Assembly: GCA_022575985.1 (NCBI GenBank)
Contig: JAKSXM010000132.1
Location: 434,001-498,000, forward strand
From: Anagrus nilaparvatae
Lineage: Eukaryota > Arthropoda > Insecta > Hymenoptera > Mymaridae
Direction: 5' to 3'
Length of the DNA stretch: 64,000 nucleotides
Positions 11,853 to 23,322 of the stretch are shown here, one piece after another; the first letter of the stretch is position 1; each line of letters opens with the position of its first letter. The notes below the pieces were generated by a model that searched no databases, was not told where the DNA came from, and worked only from the letters and a program-made list of their open reading frames with translations. A program made the position numbers and the translations under genes.

Positions 11853-12935
11853 TGGCCTAATATTTTCAAATAATTAGCAAGACTTCTTATTGAATTAAAA
11901 ATATAAAACACGCGTGTACTAATAACTGCTTTAAGTGCTACAAACATCATGTAACGCAACTTACTACATACCATGCACAACTGTACTGACTCCCTTAACC
12001 AAAATTCTTCAGCTTTTATACATTTAAATATTCTTTTTAGATCGTTCTATTCTCAAATTTTCTAGCTACTCAAGATTCATTCTTTCAATAAAATTAGCGA
12101 CAAATAAGACCTAGGTCTAACAAAAGAAATGTCTATAAATTAAAGTAAACGATATGCACTACAAAAAACATGCCATAAGACTCCGAAAATATCTAAATAT
12201 TTTGACTATATATCCATTCTATATATCTTAGCTCTAACGTAAGAATACTTCTAGACTGATTCTATCCCATCAGAAAAATACAATACAAGTAAAATATTCT
12301 ACAATTTAAGAAAATACAACATATAAGCCAACCGTGTATTTCTCCACTGAAAAATACTTCTTGCGTAGCAACTTCTTATGCAACAACCTCCCAGAACTAT
12401 AAACTTCTGCAGTTTCCTCTTCTCCTTAGGACCATCAGCATCCATAATAAAAATGCTGAAGCACCTACACCAAGGTACCTTTGTACCATAGTCAAGAGAG
12501 AAATATAATAAGACTTTCACCTCCTTGTGGTCTTATGAACTACAGTAACTTATGTTCACCTTAGAAAACACTAAGCCTTTTCCATGAGTAAAATATTGCT
12601 ATCCCGGTGTGGGCCCCTAATATGAAGGGTTATGCTTAATATTTTCAAATAATTAGCAACACTTTTTATTGAACGTAAAATATAAAACTCATGTATATTG
12701 ATACAGCAATATTGAATTTAAAACAAAATTTTTAACATAACTGCTTTAAGTGCTACAAACATCAAACAACACACAACTGACTACGGGCTACAAACAACTG
12801 AACTGACTCCCGCGACCAAAATCTTGCAGCTTTTATACATTTTAATATTCTTTCTAGATTGTTCTATTCTCGAATTTTCTAGCTATTTAACATTCATTTT
12901 TTTTTTATAAAACTAACGACTATTAAGACCTAGAA
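11853..12935. repeat. Pair of diverged direct repeats, about 260-300 bp each
   Basis: The segment at about 11853-12120 is repeated in the same orientation at about 12634-12935. Shared blocks include atattttcaaataattagca, actgctttaagtgctacaaa and cagcttttatacattt, then gttctattct and attttctagct. The second copy carries an internal insertion (about 12695-12735). The 510 bp between them has no coding. They could be long terminal repeats of a short non-autonomous element or a simple duplication. Confidence 0.6.
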
Positions 12936-13010
12936 ACTTCCAAACATTAAAATAGCATATACAATGGACTCTTCAGAAAACACGCAATAGTCATTTGACT
13001 CCGGAAAAAT

Positions 13011-13201
13011 CTTGACTTAGCAAAAATATTAAATACGCTCCAAAATGCCATTGATGAGGCATTGTCTGAAGATGCAATACTAACGAAAAGCTTAAAATTT
13101 AAAGAGGATTGTGGAAAAGCAATTGCCATATACGTTTATTATGCACGAAGAGCAAAACAATCACGTATATTATGCCCATTATTTTATTTAAACAGGGAAT
13201 G
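13011..13201 (+). pseudogene. Unidentified coding remnant
   Basis: An open frame reads LDLAKILNTLQNAIDEAL, then SEDAILTKSLKFKEDCGKAI and AIYVYYARRAKQS before a stop at about 13199. Composition looks protein-like, but no start codon precedes it in frame and I do not recognise the family. It sits in repeat-rich DNA, so a mobile-element protein fragment is the likeliest origin. Confidence 0.25.
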
Positions 13202-14855
13202 AAAATTAAAATCTATATTATTAAAGATTTTGATATTTTGTTTACACTGTTTTTTCTTTTGAGTACACCACGCACTAATTTCCCATACAACCCAATGTAA
13301 AATGGGTACCAGAATTCGCATATTTCGTATTCGTGGTACTTTTCAGAAACCTAACCCCCAAGAATAACGGTGGCTGAATTTGTATATGTTATTTAAAATT
13401 TGTGTTTAAATAGTTATGTTTTTGTGAATTTCGTCGTAATTCGCAGCCATCATCTCTGAGAACAGTCTTTATTTATGGTGATTGTTTGTCTATTGGATCG
13501 GGATTTTATACTGATGGTTAATCAGTTTTCGGATTCGATAGTTATAGTAGTCTCCTTAATTACTTATTTAATTCAATTTTTTCTTATTTTTTTGAACAAA
13601 GTGGCTTTCACATATTCAGATAACACTGATTGAAGCCTCTTAATTGACATGAAAATAAAAACCTCTCATATATACCTACGCGGTATGTGTTCCAGGGTTT
13701 AGTTTGATCAAAATTAATTCATTTTGCGAGATTTAAGAATTTTTTTTAAATGTTAATTTGTTCGGTTTAATTATTTGTGCAATTTTATTATTATTTAATT
13801 ACAAAATTTTATAAAAATACGATTTACACGAAATTAGTTTCAATTTTTTTATTATTTAGTCATTTTATTTCCTTGTTAAATTGTCGGTGGCTCTCAATCT
13901 ATAAAATGTAAATATTCGTAAATTTAATTACTTTCTTTATAAAAAAATTATATGCCCTTTTAAACATTTAGTTTTATTTATCAAATCCCTGAGGATATTT
14001 CTCGTATCAACGAATTCCCTATCTTTCGCAAATATTCGAGTCGTCACTCAACGGATGTCACCATTTACGAAAATTTTCTTATTATTAAACAACTTGGCAA
14101 GCTTGCTTATAATCTTAAGACTATTTTAGATTATACTTTTCTGCTATAACGTTTCAAAAACTATTTTTATTGCAAGTGAAATGAGTACTGAATAAAATTA
14201 TATAAATTTTATAATTTAAGGAAAAAGTAAAAATTTTGCAACAGTTTCAAAGGGATGTCCAGATGCAGGCACTTTAGTTGTCTTAAACTTTTCTCCTCTT
14301 TTGTCCGGGATATGAAAAACGTCAATGCAGATTATTTAAACAAAGAGAACTATAAACTTTCATGTAGGTTTAATGCATTTTGTTAAAATTTTAAATACTT
14401 CATTTTATTCAAAATTAATTCCAATTAAATTGTGTTTTCGAAAGCAAGGTTAATAAAATAACTTTAAAAATCAATACTAGTATATACCTTATTAAAGTAA
14501 ACAATATTTTTTACCGATTGAATTAATTTTCGATTAAAAAAAAGAAAAGGTGTATAACTGTTAAAAGCTTTTGATGGTAACTCATCATTGATTCAAGATT
14601 TATCACTAAAATAATTAGCTAAAATCTAAAAATGAAGGATAGCAAAGAATATTCGTATTATACTTTTCATTTGGTTATTAATAATGCAAAAGCCTTTTAA
14701 AAAATTAATTCAGATATTTAAAAAAATGATTTTAATTTTCGCTTTTCAGAAATTATTAAAAAACTTGAAATTACTTTGAATGACGTTAGAATTGGGTTAG
14801 AAAACTCAAAAACCTTTCAGAATTCAGGTTCCGAAGATTTTTATTAAAAAAATTG
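13202..14855. other. AT-rich intergenic stretch
   Basis: No supported gene. A degraded DNA-transposon-like end may lie at about 13990-14060. Nothing else stands out. Confidence 0.4.
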
Positions 14856-15530
14856 CTAACAATATATATATAATATTATACATGACTCCTTATTTTTACC
14901 AACACAAAAAATATCATCTAGGTATATTACTGAAGCAAGCCCCCTAGATCTTAAATGAGCTATTACTGGTTTTAGAATTTTGGTGAAAATATATGGACAA
15001 GAGCTTAAACCAAACGGTAAACAATTAAACTGATAGAGAGTTTTATTAAAATTGAATCTAAGGTATCTTCTATCATTTTTATTTACTTTTACTAAAAAGT
15101 AACCATCTTGTAAATCTAAATTGCACATTTGATGATTAGGATAAATTATTTTAGCTGCTGTTCTAATATCTTCTCATTTAAAATGATTTTATGTAATAAA
15201 TTAATTTAAATTTTTAAGATTTAAAATGAATCTGTCAGTGACATCAGGTTTTGCCCTCAAAAAATAAGGTGATAAAAATTGATCTTTTTTATAATTACAT
15301 TTTTCTATCGAACCTTTTTCGATTAGGGCTTTTCAACAGCATTTTTTACTCGCTTAAATTCTTTTATAACTATAAAATAATTTTTAGGAATTATTTTTTG
15401 AACTACTTTTTTACAGAAATTTAGTTTGTAACCAGTTATGGAATTTAAAATAAATTTGTTATTTGTTATTTCTTGCCAATTATTAATAAAAAATTTTAAT
15501 CTACCAGCATGACCACCTACTGTATTTATC
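14856..15530 (-). pseudogene. DIRS-type reverse transcriptase, broken and truncated
   Basis: Reading down the minus strand from 15530: AGRLKFFINNWQEITNNKF and ILNSITGYKL (the N-terminal block of DIRS reverse transcriptase), then DRFILNLKNLN, then the frame from 15128 with CNLDLQDGYFLVKV, LPFGLSSCPYIFTKILKP and VIYLDD (catalytic YLDD kept). Stops and shifts separate these blocks. The frame ends at 14856, just after the catalytic motif. No RNase H or tyrosine recombinase is seen further down, so the 3' half is missing. Dead copy. Confidence 0.75.
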
Positions 15531-16308
15531 TCCTCCCTGATCGTGATCGGTGTTTGGTTTGTACATTGGAGTTTTGAGCCTGATGATTTCTTCTGGAATA
15601 TAATCGATGCTGGGCCTGTCCGTTTACATTGGAATTCGGGTATAGAATTCTCTTGTCCGAGGCTACTCTCCCTAAAAAACCTTTTTTATTCCTATTGTCT
15701 TGTTCTTGTTGTTGCTGTATAGGTTTATTATCTTTCATTGCTTCGCCTAAAGCTTTTTTATCTTTGATTTTTTCCAAAATATTTACATATCATATAGATA
15801 TTTATTAGTTTTGGCATTTTCTAAGATACGCTTAAATTGTTTGAACCCATTGGTTAAGAAAGCTTTTCTAGAAACAGTTTCTTTGTAAACTGCATTTGCT
15901 GTTATCTTGGCAGTGTCACAGAATCTGCAAAGGATGTCATCTAGATCAATCATGTCTTCTGATTTATCTAGCATTGTAATTGTAGATAATAAAATATTTA
16001 GTGCTGACATAAGATCTTTTTGAGTTTCATATCTATAAAAATCTCTTTTTCTGGCCTTCTCGTTCATTTTTGCAGCAAGTTCAGGGTTTAATTCAGGTGG
16101 TGTAAATTCTGGATTAGATCATATTTGTTTAATAGTGTATTACTCTCATTTTCTTCTAAACCATTTAACATATAGTGTTTGTATATTTGAGTTAGTTTTG
16201 GATGTAAATTTGCATTTATATAATTTTTTTCTAATGGATTTTTCCCAATAGCTTCTTTTGTCGAATCACTTAAATCTTCCTCTTTATCTTTTTTCTTATT
16301 GTCATTAT
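15526..16308 (-). pseudogene. DIRS gag-like reading frame, putative second exon
   Basis: Starting after a splice-like acceptor (tttaacag ending at 16309), the minus strand reads DNDNKKKDKEEDLSDSTKE, NYINANLHPKLTQIYKHYM, then after a frameshift near 16107-16120 PEFTPPELNPELAAKMNEKA, then YKETVSRKAFLTNGFKQ and TNKYLYDM (stop at about 15783). A further shift near 15780 leads into EKIKDKKALGEAM and a basic, glutamine-rich tail that stops at 15526. The pattern fits gag proteins of DIRS elements and lies directly upstream of the DIRS reverse transcriptase. At least two frame breaks make it non-functional. Confidence 0.6.
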
Positions 16309-16407
16309 CTGTTAAATAAAAATTTTTTAAAAATAATAAGATTGCTTATATCATATGGTTTGGTAAAATATTATTCTCGTGTATGAATGTATGTGGAAGA
16401 TATAGTA

Positions 16408-17085
16408 TACCCCACCGGAAAATTACTCCATTTTAGAATTAACCATTTAGTATTTGACACAAGCTTTTGCCACAATTTTTTTGACCTCGTCTTGCTTTAA
16501 CACGAAATATAAAAATTATAATCAAGGTTTGACACAAAATATTTTGACCAGAAATATTTTTCACACAAAAATTTTTGTTATGGATTTTCACACCAATAAT
16601 ATGACCACCAGTATATTTGCCACAAGAAAATTGCATACAAATTAAATTGTAAAATTTTATTTAACATTCGAGAATATTTAACACTTAAATTTTTGACACC
16701 AATAAATCTTCAAAATTTCTTTTAACCACGCACTATTTTAATGTTTTATTCTTGGTGATCAAAATGAATTCAAAAGATTTATTCGTGTCAAAAATTTATG
16801 TATTAATTATTGTTTTATGAAGAAAAAAACTTTATATTTTAAATTGTATGCAGTTTTCTTGTGGCGGAGATTACTGGTATTAGTATTATTGGTATATATA
16901 AATCAATAACAAAAATATTCGTGTGAAAGTTATTTTTGGTCAAAATATTTTGTGTCAAACCTTGATTATAATTTTTATATTTCGTGTCAAAGCAAAACGA
17001 TTTCAAAAAATTTGTGGCGAAAACATGTGTCAAAAGTTAAATGGTTAATTCTAAAATGGAGTGATTTTCTGGTGGGGTATACTAA
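16408..17085. repeat. Foldback element inside the intron-like segment
   Basis: The left arm (about 16408-16655) pairs with the right arm (about 16840-17085). Matching landmarks are accccaccggaaaattactcc against ggagtgattttctggtgggg, aaggtttgacacaaaatatt against aatattttgtgtcaaacctt, and cacaagaaaattgcatacaa against ttgtatgcagttttcttgtg. The two arms give mirror-image translations on opposite strands (such as QNILT and NFHTNIFV), which shows the reading frames here are not genes. Confidence 0.85.
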
Positions 17086-17348
17086 ATCTTCCATGTATGT
17101 GCGTATTCATCATCGCTATTCAATTAAAAAATAATATCATATTTATTTATTTAGGTTATATTATATAATATAGAACGTATGTAACTATGTAACATCGTTT
17201 AAATAACCTTAAATTTTTTGTTTGGTTGTATATGTGCGCAAGTCACATCGTTAACCTTTTGAATAAATATTTATCATAAAATTATGAGATTCTGTATGTG
17301 TGCAAGCCACATCGCTGGTCTTTCCAAATATATATATATATATATATA

Positions 17349-18898
17349 CTAGGGGGCCCCGCTCCCTGCGCGCTTCGCGCGCCAACCCCCGTAGAGTAAT
17401 TGAAAAAGTGGGTTAGTCATGAGAACAACAAATGTAAAATTTTAAATACAATTTTAATAATATCTTTCAATTAAAGATACTGATTATATTGTTTTTCTTT
17501 TATTTTAAAATTCGTTAATAGGTTTATAATTAATTCATTTATTGGCTTAAAATTATATCTGAATTTCAATTATTTTGTATTAATATTAATTAATATTAAT
17601 ATTAATTTCAATTATTATGTATTATTAATTTTGTCATCATTGATAATAATTTATTGCTGTAAAAAAACAAAAAAATAAAATAATCCTTTTGGTTTATAAT
17701 AAAGTTTTCGATATTCTTAGATTATAATTTTTCAAATTATAAATAACTCTTATATACAATTAAATTTGAATTAAAAAATCATAAATGTCATTAAAATTAA
17801 CATAAATTATATTACGATACCTAATCTATAACCTAATCTACCACTGCCACGAAAATCAATTGATTCAAAATGAATAAGGTACACCTTGCAGGTAAATAAA
17901 AATATACTATCACAATACTTCAATCACTCTGCGGGTCTAATAATAATAAATATTATTGAATTCATCTATCATAACAATATTGGTTTAGGTTAAAGGATTC
18001 TTATAAAAAAAAAATTATAGTTCATTCCTTTTGCTGTTTGTTAAATATTAAAAGTATCATTTTTATTAAAAAAAGTATATCTGAGAAGCAACAATCACTT
18101 GGTAAGTTAACTTATGATCAGTCATACTGTTAATTAATGAAATCCCCTATTGTCGAAAATGGAAAATTATATTATACCCCATAAGGTTCACTTAGACCCA
18201 CAAGGTCCGGTTTTGCCCAATAGTATCATATTGACCCAAAACTATCAAATTAGCCCAAAAGTGTCAATAACTAAGAAAATGGAAATTTTATTATACCCCA
18301 TAAGGTTCGCTTACACCCACAAGGTCCGGTTTTGCCCAATAGTACCATATTGTAGTCAGATTGGCCCAAAAGTGTCAGAATGGCTCAAAAGTGTCAGAGT
18401 GGCCCAAAACTGTCCTATTGGCCCAAAAGTATCATATTGCGTGCCCCAAAAGTATCATATTGGCCCAAAAGTACAATATTGCGTGGCCTAAAAGTGTCAG
18501 ACTGTCCCAAAAGTACCATATTGCGTGGCCTAAAAGTGTCAGACTGGCCCAAAAGTACCATATTGTGTGGCCCAAAAGTGTCATATTGGCCCAAAAGTAT
18601 CATATTGCGTGCCCCAAAAGTATCATATTGGCCCAAAAGTATCATATTGCGTGCCCCAAAAGTATCATATTGGCCCAAAAGTACAATATTGCGTGGTCTA
18701 AAAGTGTCAGACTGTCCCAAAAGTACCATATTGCGTGGCCTAAAAGTGTCAGACTGTCCCAAAAGTACCATATTGCGTGGCCTAAAAGTGTCAGACTGGC
18801 CCAAAAGTACCATATTGTGTGGCCCAAAAGTGTCAGAATGACCCAAAGGTGTCATTCGGCAGCGGCGACAGTGGTTATAACTTTATAATATATAGAGA
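17349..18898 (-). mobile_element. Non-autonomous Helitron, about 1550 bp
   Basis: On the minus strand the element begins TCTCTATATATTATAAAG at 18898 and ends CTAG at 17349. It is preceded by A and followed by T, the expected Helitron target. Fifteen bases before the 3' end is a perfect GC hairpin (gcgcgc, loop ttc, gcgcgc at 17368-17382). There is no terminal inverted repeat and no Rep/helicase coding. The internal part is filled with tandem repeats. The ends match the Helitron rule set (5' TC, 3' hairpin plus CTRR), so the class call is reasonable. Confidence 0.7.
18150..18860. repeat. Minisatellite within the Helitron, 42-bp period and larger unit
   Basis: From about 18361 to 18860 a unit of about 42 bp, made of two related halves (cccaaaagtatcatattg and cctaaaagtgtcagactg types), is repeated about a dozen times. 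Before it, two copies of a longer unit of about 120 bp sit at about 18160 and 18280 (shared cacaaggtccggttttgccc). Because 42 is a multiple of three, several frames stay open on both strands. They are repeat artefacts, not genes. Confidence 0.9.
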
Positions 18899-18976
18899 TA
18901 TTCATCACTTGTAAATGTAGGTTTGTATGTGCGCTAGTCACATCGCTAACCTTTTGTAAAAATTTTTTTTTTTTAC

Positions 18977-19211
18977 CTGATTTTATGCTAGATTTTTCTT
19001 TTACATCCATTGATTCAACTCCGTCTTTATCAGATTCTTCTTCAGAATATTCTGGGTAGTCTCCTTGACCGTTTAAATTAACATCTTCTTCTTCAAATTC
19101 ACTTCCGCCGTCTTCATCATTTCCAATAATTTTATCTAGATTTTTACGATAAAATTTTAACTGTTCTATTAATTCTTCTCGCGAAAATTCATCAATTTTA
19201 CGTTTTGACAT
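18977..19211 (-). pseudogene. Putative first exon of the DIRS gag-like frame
   Basis: ATG at 19211-19209 opens MSKRKIDEFSREELIEQLKF, a short amphipathic start, followed by an acidic stretch (SEFEEEDVNLNG, EYSEEESDKDG). At 18977 the sequence is tcag|gtaaaa, a good 5' splice site leaving phase 1. It joins in phase to the acceptor at 16309, continuing the same acidic, lysine-rich style (DNDNKKKDKEEDLSD). The exon is 235 nt. The alternative is an insertion that happens to have splice-like ends. Confidence 0.5.
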
Positions 19212-19308
19212 TTAAAAAAAAAAATGTATACTAATTTTAGGAAAAAAATTTGTATACGTCCGTTCTTTGATATACAAAGAAAACGAATGAAGATTTTATA
19301 TGACGCAC

Positions 19309-19922
19309 TGACTAAGTTTACAGGCGCTGCAGTTTAGGTAAAGTTAGTTAAGATAAGTCAGTTTATTAACTTAACTTCGCTTTAAACTAACTGCGTTACA
19401 CGGACGGCGAAGTTAGCTAAAAATGCCTATGACGTTAAACCTATCGTTCTCATACAAATTTACTGAAAAAAAAGATAAATACAAAAAAAAAAAAATAATT
19501 TAGTTGGCTCTAATTTAAAAATACAAAATTTTGGATATTTTATATAAAAATACATAGCATGATTTTTCTTATAATAAATTTTTTACCCATCTTGTTTATT
19601 TATATACTTAATTTTGAGGTTAATTGTCAGATCATGCATAAAAAAATTTATTTAAAGAGAAATTAATATAAATCGTGCTATGTATTTTTATATAAAATAT
19701 CCAAAATTTTGTATTTTTAAATTAGAGCCAACTAAAATATTTTTTTTTTTGTATTTATCTTTCTTTCTGTAAATTTTTATGAGAACGATAGGTTTCGTCA
19801 TAGGCATTTTTAGCTAACTTCGCCGTCCGTGTAAACGCAGTTAGTTTAAGACAAAGTTAAGTTAATAAACTGATTTATCTTAACTAACTTTACCTAAACT
19901 GCAGCGCCTGTAAACTTAGTCA
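19309..19922. repeat. Foldback element, 614 bp, well-matched arms
   Basis: The ends are tgactaagtttacagg at 19309 and cctgtaaacttagtca ending at 19922, an exact inverted repeat. Pairing continues inward over about 270 bp per arm, including cgctgcagtttaggtaaagt, cacggacggcgaagttagct and aaaattttggatattttata. The loop is only about 60-80 bp. No coding. The high arm identity suggests a fairly recent element. Confidence 0.88.
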
Positions 19923-20160
19923 TTATTTTTTTTTACTACTTAATTCAGACAAAAAACTGAAAAAAAAAATTTGAAAGGACATCGATATGACCCGTGTTTT
20001 CTGGCAGTTTGAACCTTCAGAAAACCGAAAAAAATCCTGAACAAGAAATCGGAGATAGGTGACAAAAAGATTTATCCACTTTTATGTCAAAAACTGCCTT
20101 TTTTCGTAACTGAGCTACCCGATTTTCGAAAATTTTTATTTTAGGGGTTTTTCACGGTAT
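19923..20160 (+). repeat. Partial copy of the 35.4-kb foldback family
   Basis: Sequence from the T-rich run through gacaaaaaactgaaaaaaaa, atatgacccgtgttttctgg, tttgaaccttcagaaaaccg and ttatccacttttatgtcaaa matches the left arm at about 35430-35640. It starts directly at the right end of the 19.3-kb foldback, so that element may have inserted into this copy. Only one arm is present. Confidence 0.7.
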
Positions 20161-20737
20161 TTTTCGGCATTTTTATTTAAAACAAGTTAAAACAAGTTCA
20201 AAACTAATAGAAAAAAGGATTCAGCATCGGTTTTTAGCAATATTTTGACATTTATAAGCTAGAAAACCTATTTTTATTTTTTGCTTTTTTTCAAATTTAG
20301 TTTTATTACTTTTTCTTGCATCTTAGGCTGTTTTTAATCTATGTAAGAGTTAAACTGGTAAATATTGATAATTTTTAGTCCAAATTAATTTTTACATACC
20401 ATTAAGATGCCCTAAAATAATAATTTTAATGCGCTACAATGATAGAACCCGAGAGTCCCAATTTTTTAATTCTTGTTAAAATGAAGTAATTATACTTTTC
20501 TATCTTAAACATTTTGTCTATTTTATTTTTATCTCATAAAATATATTTTTCCAAGCAAATAAAACTCCATTAATTATTATATGCCCAAATATTTTTCATT
20601 TTTACACGTTTATAACCAATTTTTTCAATTTTATACAATACGTAATTTTTGACTTATTATACATATTTTCAAGCTGTAAAATTAATTTAACAAGGGGAGT
20701 TCAATACATTAGGAACACAAATTACATCAAATGGTTA
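20161..20737. other. AT-rich intergenic stretch
   Basis: No gene or clear repeat seen. Confidence 0.4.
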
Positions 20738-21633
20738 TGAATGAGTTTATTATGTTGAAAAAATAATGCCGACTACCCTCCGTTCATTCCAACGGGCCTT
20801 CTGAGCCTAGAAACGCAGGGCTCAATGAAATAGGGTTTTTTTGGTAATATTCAATGAAACGCTAAAACCTCGCAAGTTAACCAAAATCTTGTAGTTGGTC
20901 TCATTTTTTTGGTGTAAGTGTCACCTTTTAAACGCCGTAAACCGCGATTTTTCATCATTAATTTTCTTATTAATGTAGCCAATTAACCGAATGGCCATTT
21001 TTGGCTGAAAATGACAAATTTTTAAATTGCTGCCAAATTTGTAATTTTTGACGAAAATGGGTTTTATAAGTCTCAAAATATTTCCTCAAGCTTCAAATTT
21101 CCAAAAATTTTTTTACTCTACTTTTTTCAATTATTTGTTAATCAGATATGATAATTTGAAGTCAGAGTCCCAATTTTATGGTTTTATAAAAAGATAATTT
21201 TTAATGTTAACTTTGAAGAACCGTATCTTAAAAGCGACTCAAGGAAATGAGACGAGTAAAAAATTTTTGGAAACTTGAAGCTTGCGGAAATATTTTGAGA
21301 CTTATAAAACCCATTTTCGTCAAAAATTACAAATTTGGCAGCAATTTAAAAATTTGTCATTTTCAGCCAAAAATGGCCATTTGGTTAATTGGCTACATTA
21401 ATAAGAAAATTAATGATGAAAAATCGCGGTTTACGGCGTTTAAAAGGTGACACTTACACCAAAAAAATGAGACCAATTAGAAGAGTTTTGGTTAACTTGC
21501 GAGGTTTTAGCGTTTCATTGAATATTACCAAAAAAACCCTATTTCATTGAGCCCTGCGTTTCTAGGCTCAGAAGGCCCATTGGAATGAACGGAGGGTAGT
21601 CGGCATTTTTTCAACATAATAAACTCATTCATA
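20738..21633. repeat. Foldback element, about 900 bp; type member of a dispersed family
   Basis: The left arm (20738-21115) and right arm (about 21245-21633) are closely complementary: tgaatgagtttattatgttg against caacataataaactcattca, gactaccctccgttcattcc against ggaatgaacggagggtagtc, and cccattttcgtcaaaaatta in both orientations. The loop is about 130 bp. Related single arms occur at about 28.8, 54.0, 56.8 and 63.7 kb. Confidence 0.9.
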
Positions 21634-23320
21634 AAATATTCAAATGATGTAACCAGTTTTGACATTTCTTTGATTATAATTTGACAGATGGACAAAAACA
21701 TAATGCCTTTAGAGAACCCTCTGTAGGGAATCCTTAATTGAAATTCAAAAAATTTGGCAAAACTTTCTATCTTAAAAATATGCAGTTTTCTCAACGGAAA
21801 AGTTTTTATCATTATTTTTTACGAATAAAGCTTATTTTTGTGTCAAAAATAACTTTCACGTACCTGCCTTTACCGTACTCTATATAGTTTGATTTTCGTT
21901 ACTTTATTTTAGTTATAAACTAGCTGCCTCGCTTTGCTCCGAAAGGTAAACCATATTCTTTTGTCTGAGAATTTTTACCAAAATTCATATCTTATATGAA
22001 CTAAAAATTATAGGGTCCCAATTTTAAAGGACTAATTTTAAAAGAACCCGTATCAAGAAGAGGAAAAGTAAAAAAAGTTATTATATTTTAGATTAAAAAT
22101 AAGATTTGTAATTTTTAACCTTGTAAATGGATACGAATGAATACTAGCTCAAGAACCACCTATTTTTATTCAATTTTAAGATTCTTATTTCATTTAATAA
22201 AAATGCATTTAACTGTATATGCAAAGTAAAAAAGTGAAAAAAATGGATGGAAAGAAAAAATGAGAAATTTTTAATAAAAAATCAATGCGATGTATAGAAA
22301 TTTATATATTCGGAATAAAATATTTTTATATTTTTTTATTTCATCGAAGGAAAAAAATTTTTCTTTTTCTATAATGTATTCAGAGATGAAAGTCTAAAGT
22401 CTACTTTCATAATATTATATTATGTTTTATAAAAGTTTGATAAGGCATACCGATGAGTCTCGCCTCGTATTGTTATACCTTGTCAACCCGAAATAACTTT
22501 TTATGCAATATTGATGCATTAGTAGTTTGTTATATTAATAAGTTTATATTTTCTATAATGAGACTATATTTTCAAATATTTTATTTTATTGAATTTTTTA
22601 TTTCCTAGCTGCAGTTGCCCATGAATAGTACCTAAAATTAGGAAACTTTTTTTCACCTTTCTTTTCACTTTTGCATTATTCTAATTATTTTCAATAAAAA
22701 TTTTCATTAAATTTATTATTTATAATACACTAGGGAGCTCCCAAGCCCTGGCTCCATAAAGGGTAGAGAGTAATGCTATACCATTGATCAGCGTTTTTAA
22801 ATTTCTATATTGTAAAATTTTAATTGCTTCGCGGAACAATAATATCACTTTTGACCAATTAAATTGTGAACAAAGAAAAGGTATATAATTATATTTAAAA
22901 ATTTTAATAATGAGATTAATTAATAGTATTTTAAAAAAAATTAAATATTTTTATAAATTATAATGAATTAATTAGAAATTTTATTTATATATCTAATATT
23001 GTATTTCATGTTATAATAATTCGGCATTTAATATAGGAGATATGGATGTATATTTTTTGGCATTTCTTGTTATTTTACGGTTTAATACTTTACGTTTTTC
23101 AATTTATTTAATAAATTATCTTTCTGCGAATTTACATTATACAATATAATTACATAGTTATTTTAAGTACAGTTAAACTCAAAACTTATGTTTACTGAAG
23201 AAATATCGCTTTGGGTATGTATATCTTCTTGGTAAACGTATAGCCTCTAGCTCCGATTTCATTGATTCAGTTACAATGCGGATGCTTACAAAAAAAAATA
23301 ATAATTTTTAATAATCATTT
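21634..23320. other. Intergenic stretch with two possible Helitron-type ends
   Basis: No gene seen. At 21920-21923 (aaactagctgcctcgctttgc) and 22730-22733 (acactagggagctcccaagc) CTAG is followed by a GC-richer stretch. Read on the minus strand these resemble 3' ends of Helitron-like or other insect repeats. No matching 5' end could be assigned. Confidence 0.3.
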
Positions 23321-23322
23321 TA

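Larger units (their letters stand above)
17228..18958 (+). repeat. Short repeat unit, two copies left and one copy right of the Helitron
   Basis: A unit like tgtatgtgcgcaagtcacat followed by cgctaaccttttg occurs at about 17228-17268, 17293-17330 and 18924-18958. The third copy is separated from the others only by the Helitron. This suggests a small tandem array of about 65-bp period that was split by the insertion. An (AT)n run at 17329-17348 abuts the insertion point. Confidence 0.6.

Noticed and set aside
9021..14060. A single 5-kb pogo-like DNA transposon spanning the region
   Set aside because: The two candidate ends match poorly, no transposase lies between them, and unrelated repeats fill the interval.
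16439..17134. Open frames on both strands at 16.4-17.1 kb with similar translations
   Set aside because: They are the two arms of one foldback element read on opposite strands.
18150..18888. Several overlapping open frames of 110-175 codons on both strands
   Set aside because: They are produced by the 42-bp repeat, whose length is a multiple of three, and translate to the same short unit in every frame. No start context or domain.
17228..18958. CRISPR-like array of short repeats
   Set aside because: The units are adjacent tandem copies with no unique spacers and lie in a eukaryotic repeat context.
21247..21812. Open frames in the right arm of the 20.7-kb foldback
   Set aside because: The sequence is mirrored by the left arm, has no protein motifs, and recurs as a dispersed repeat.
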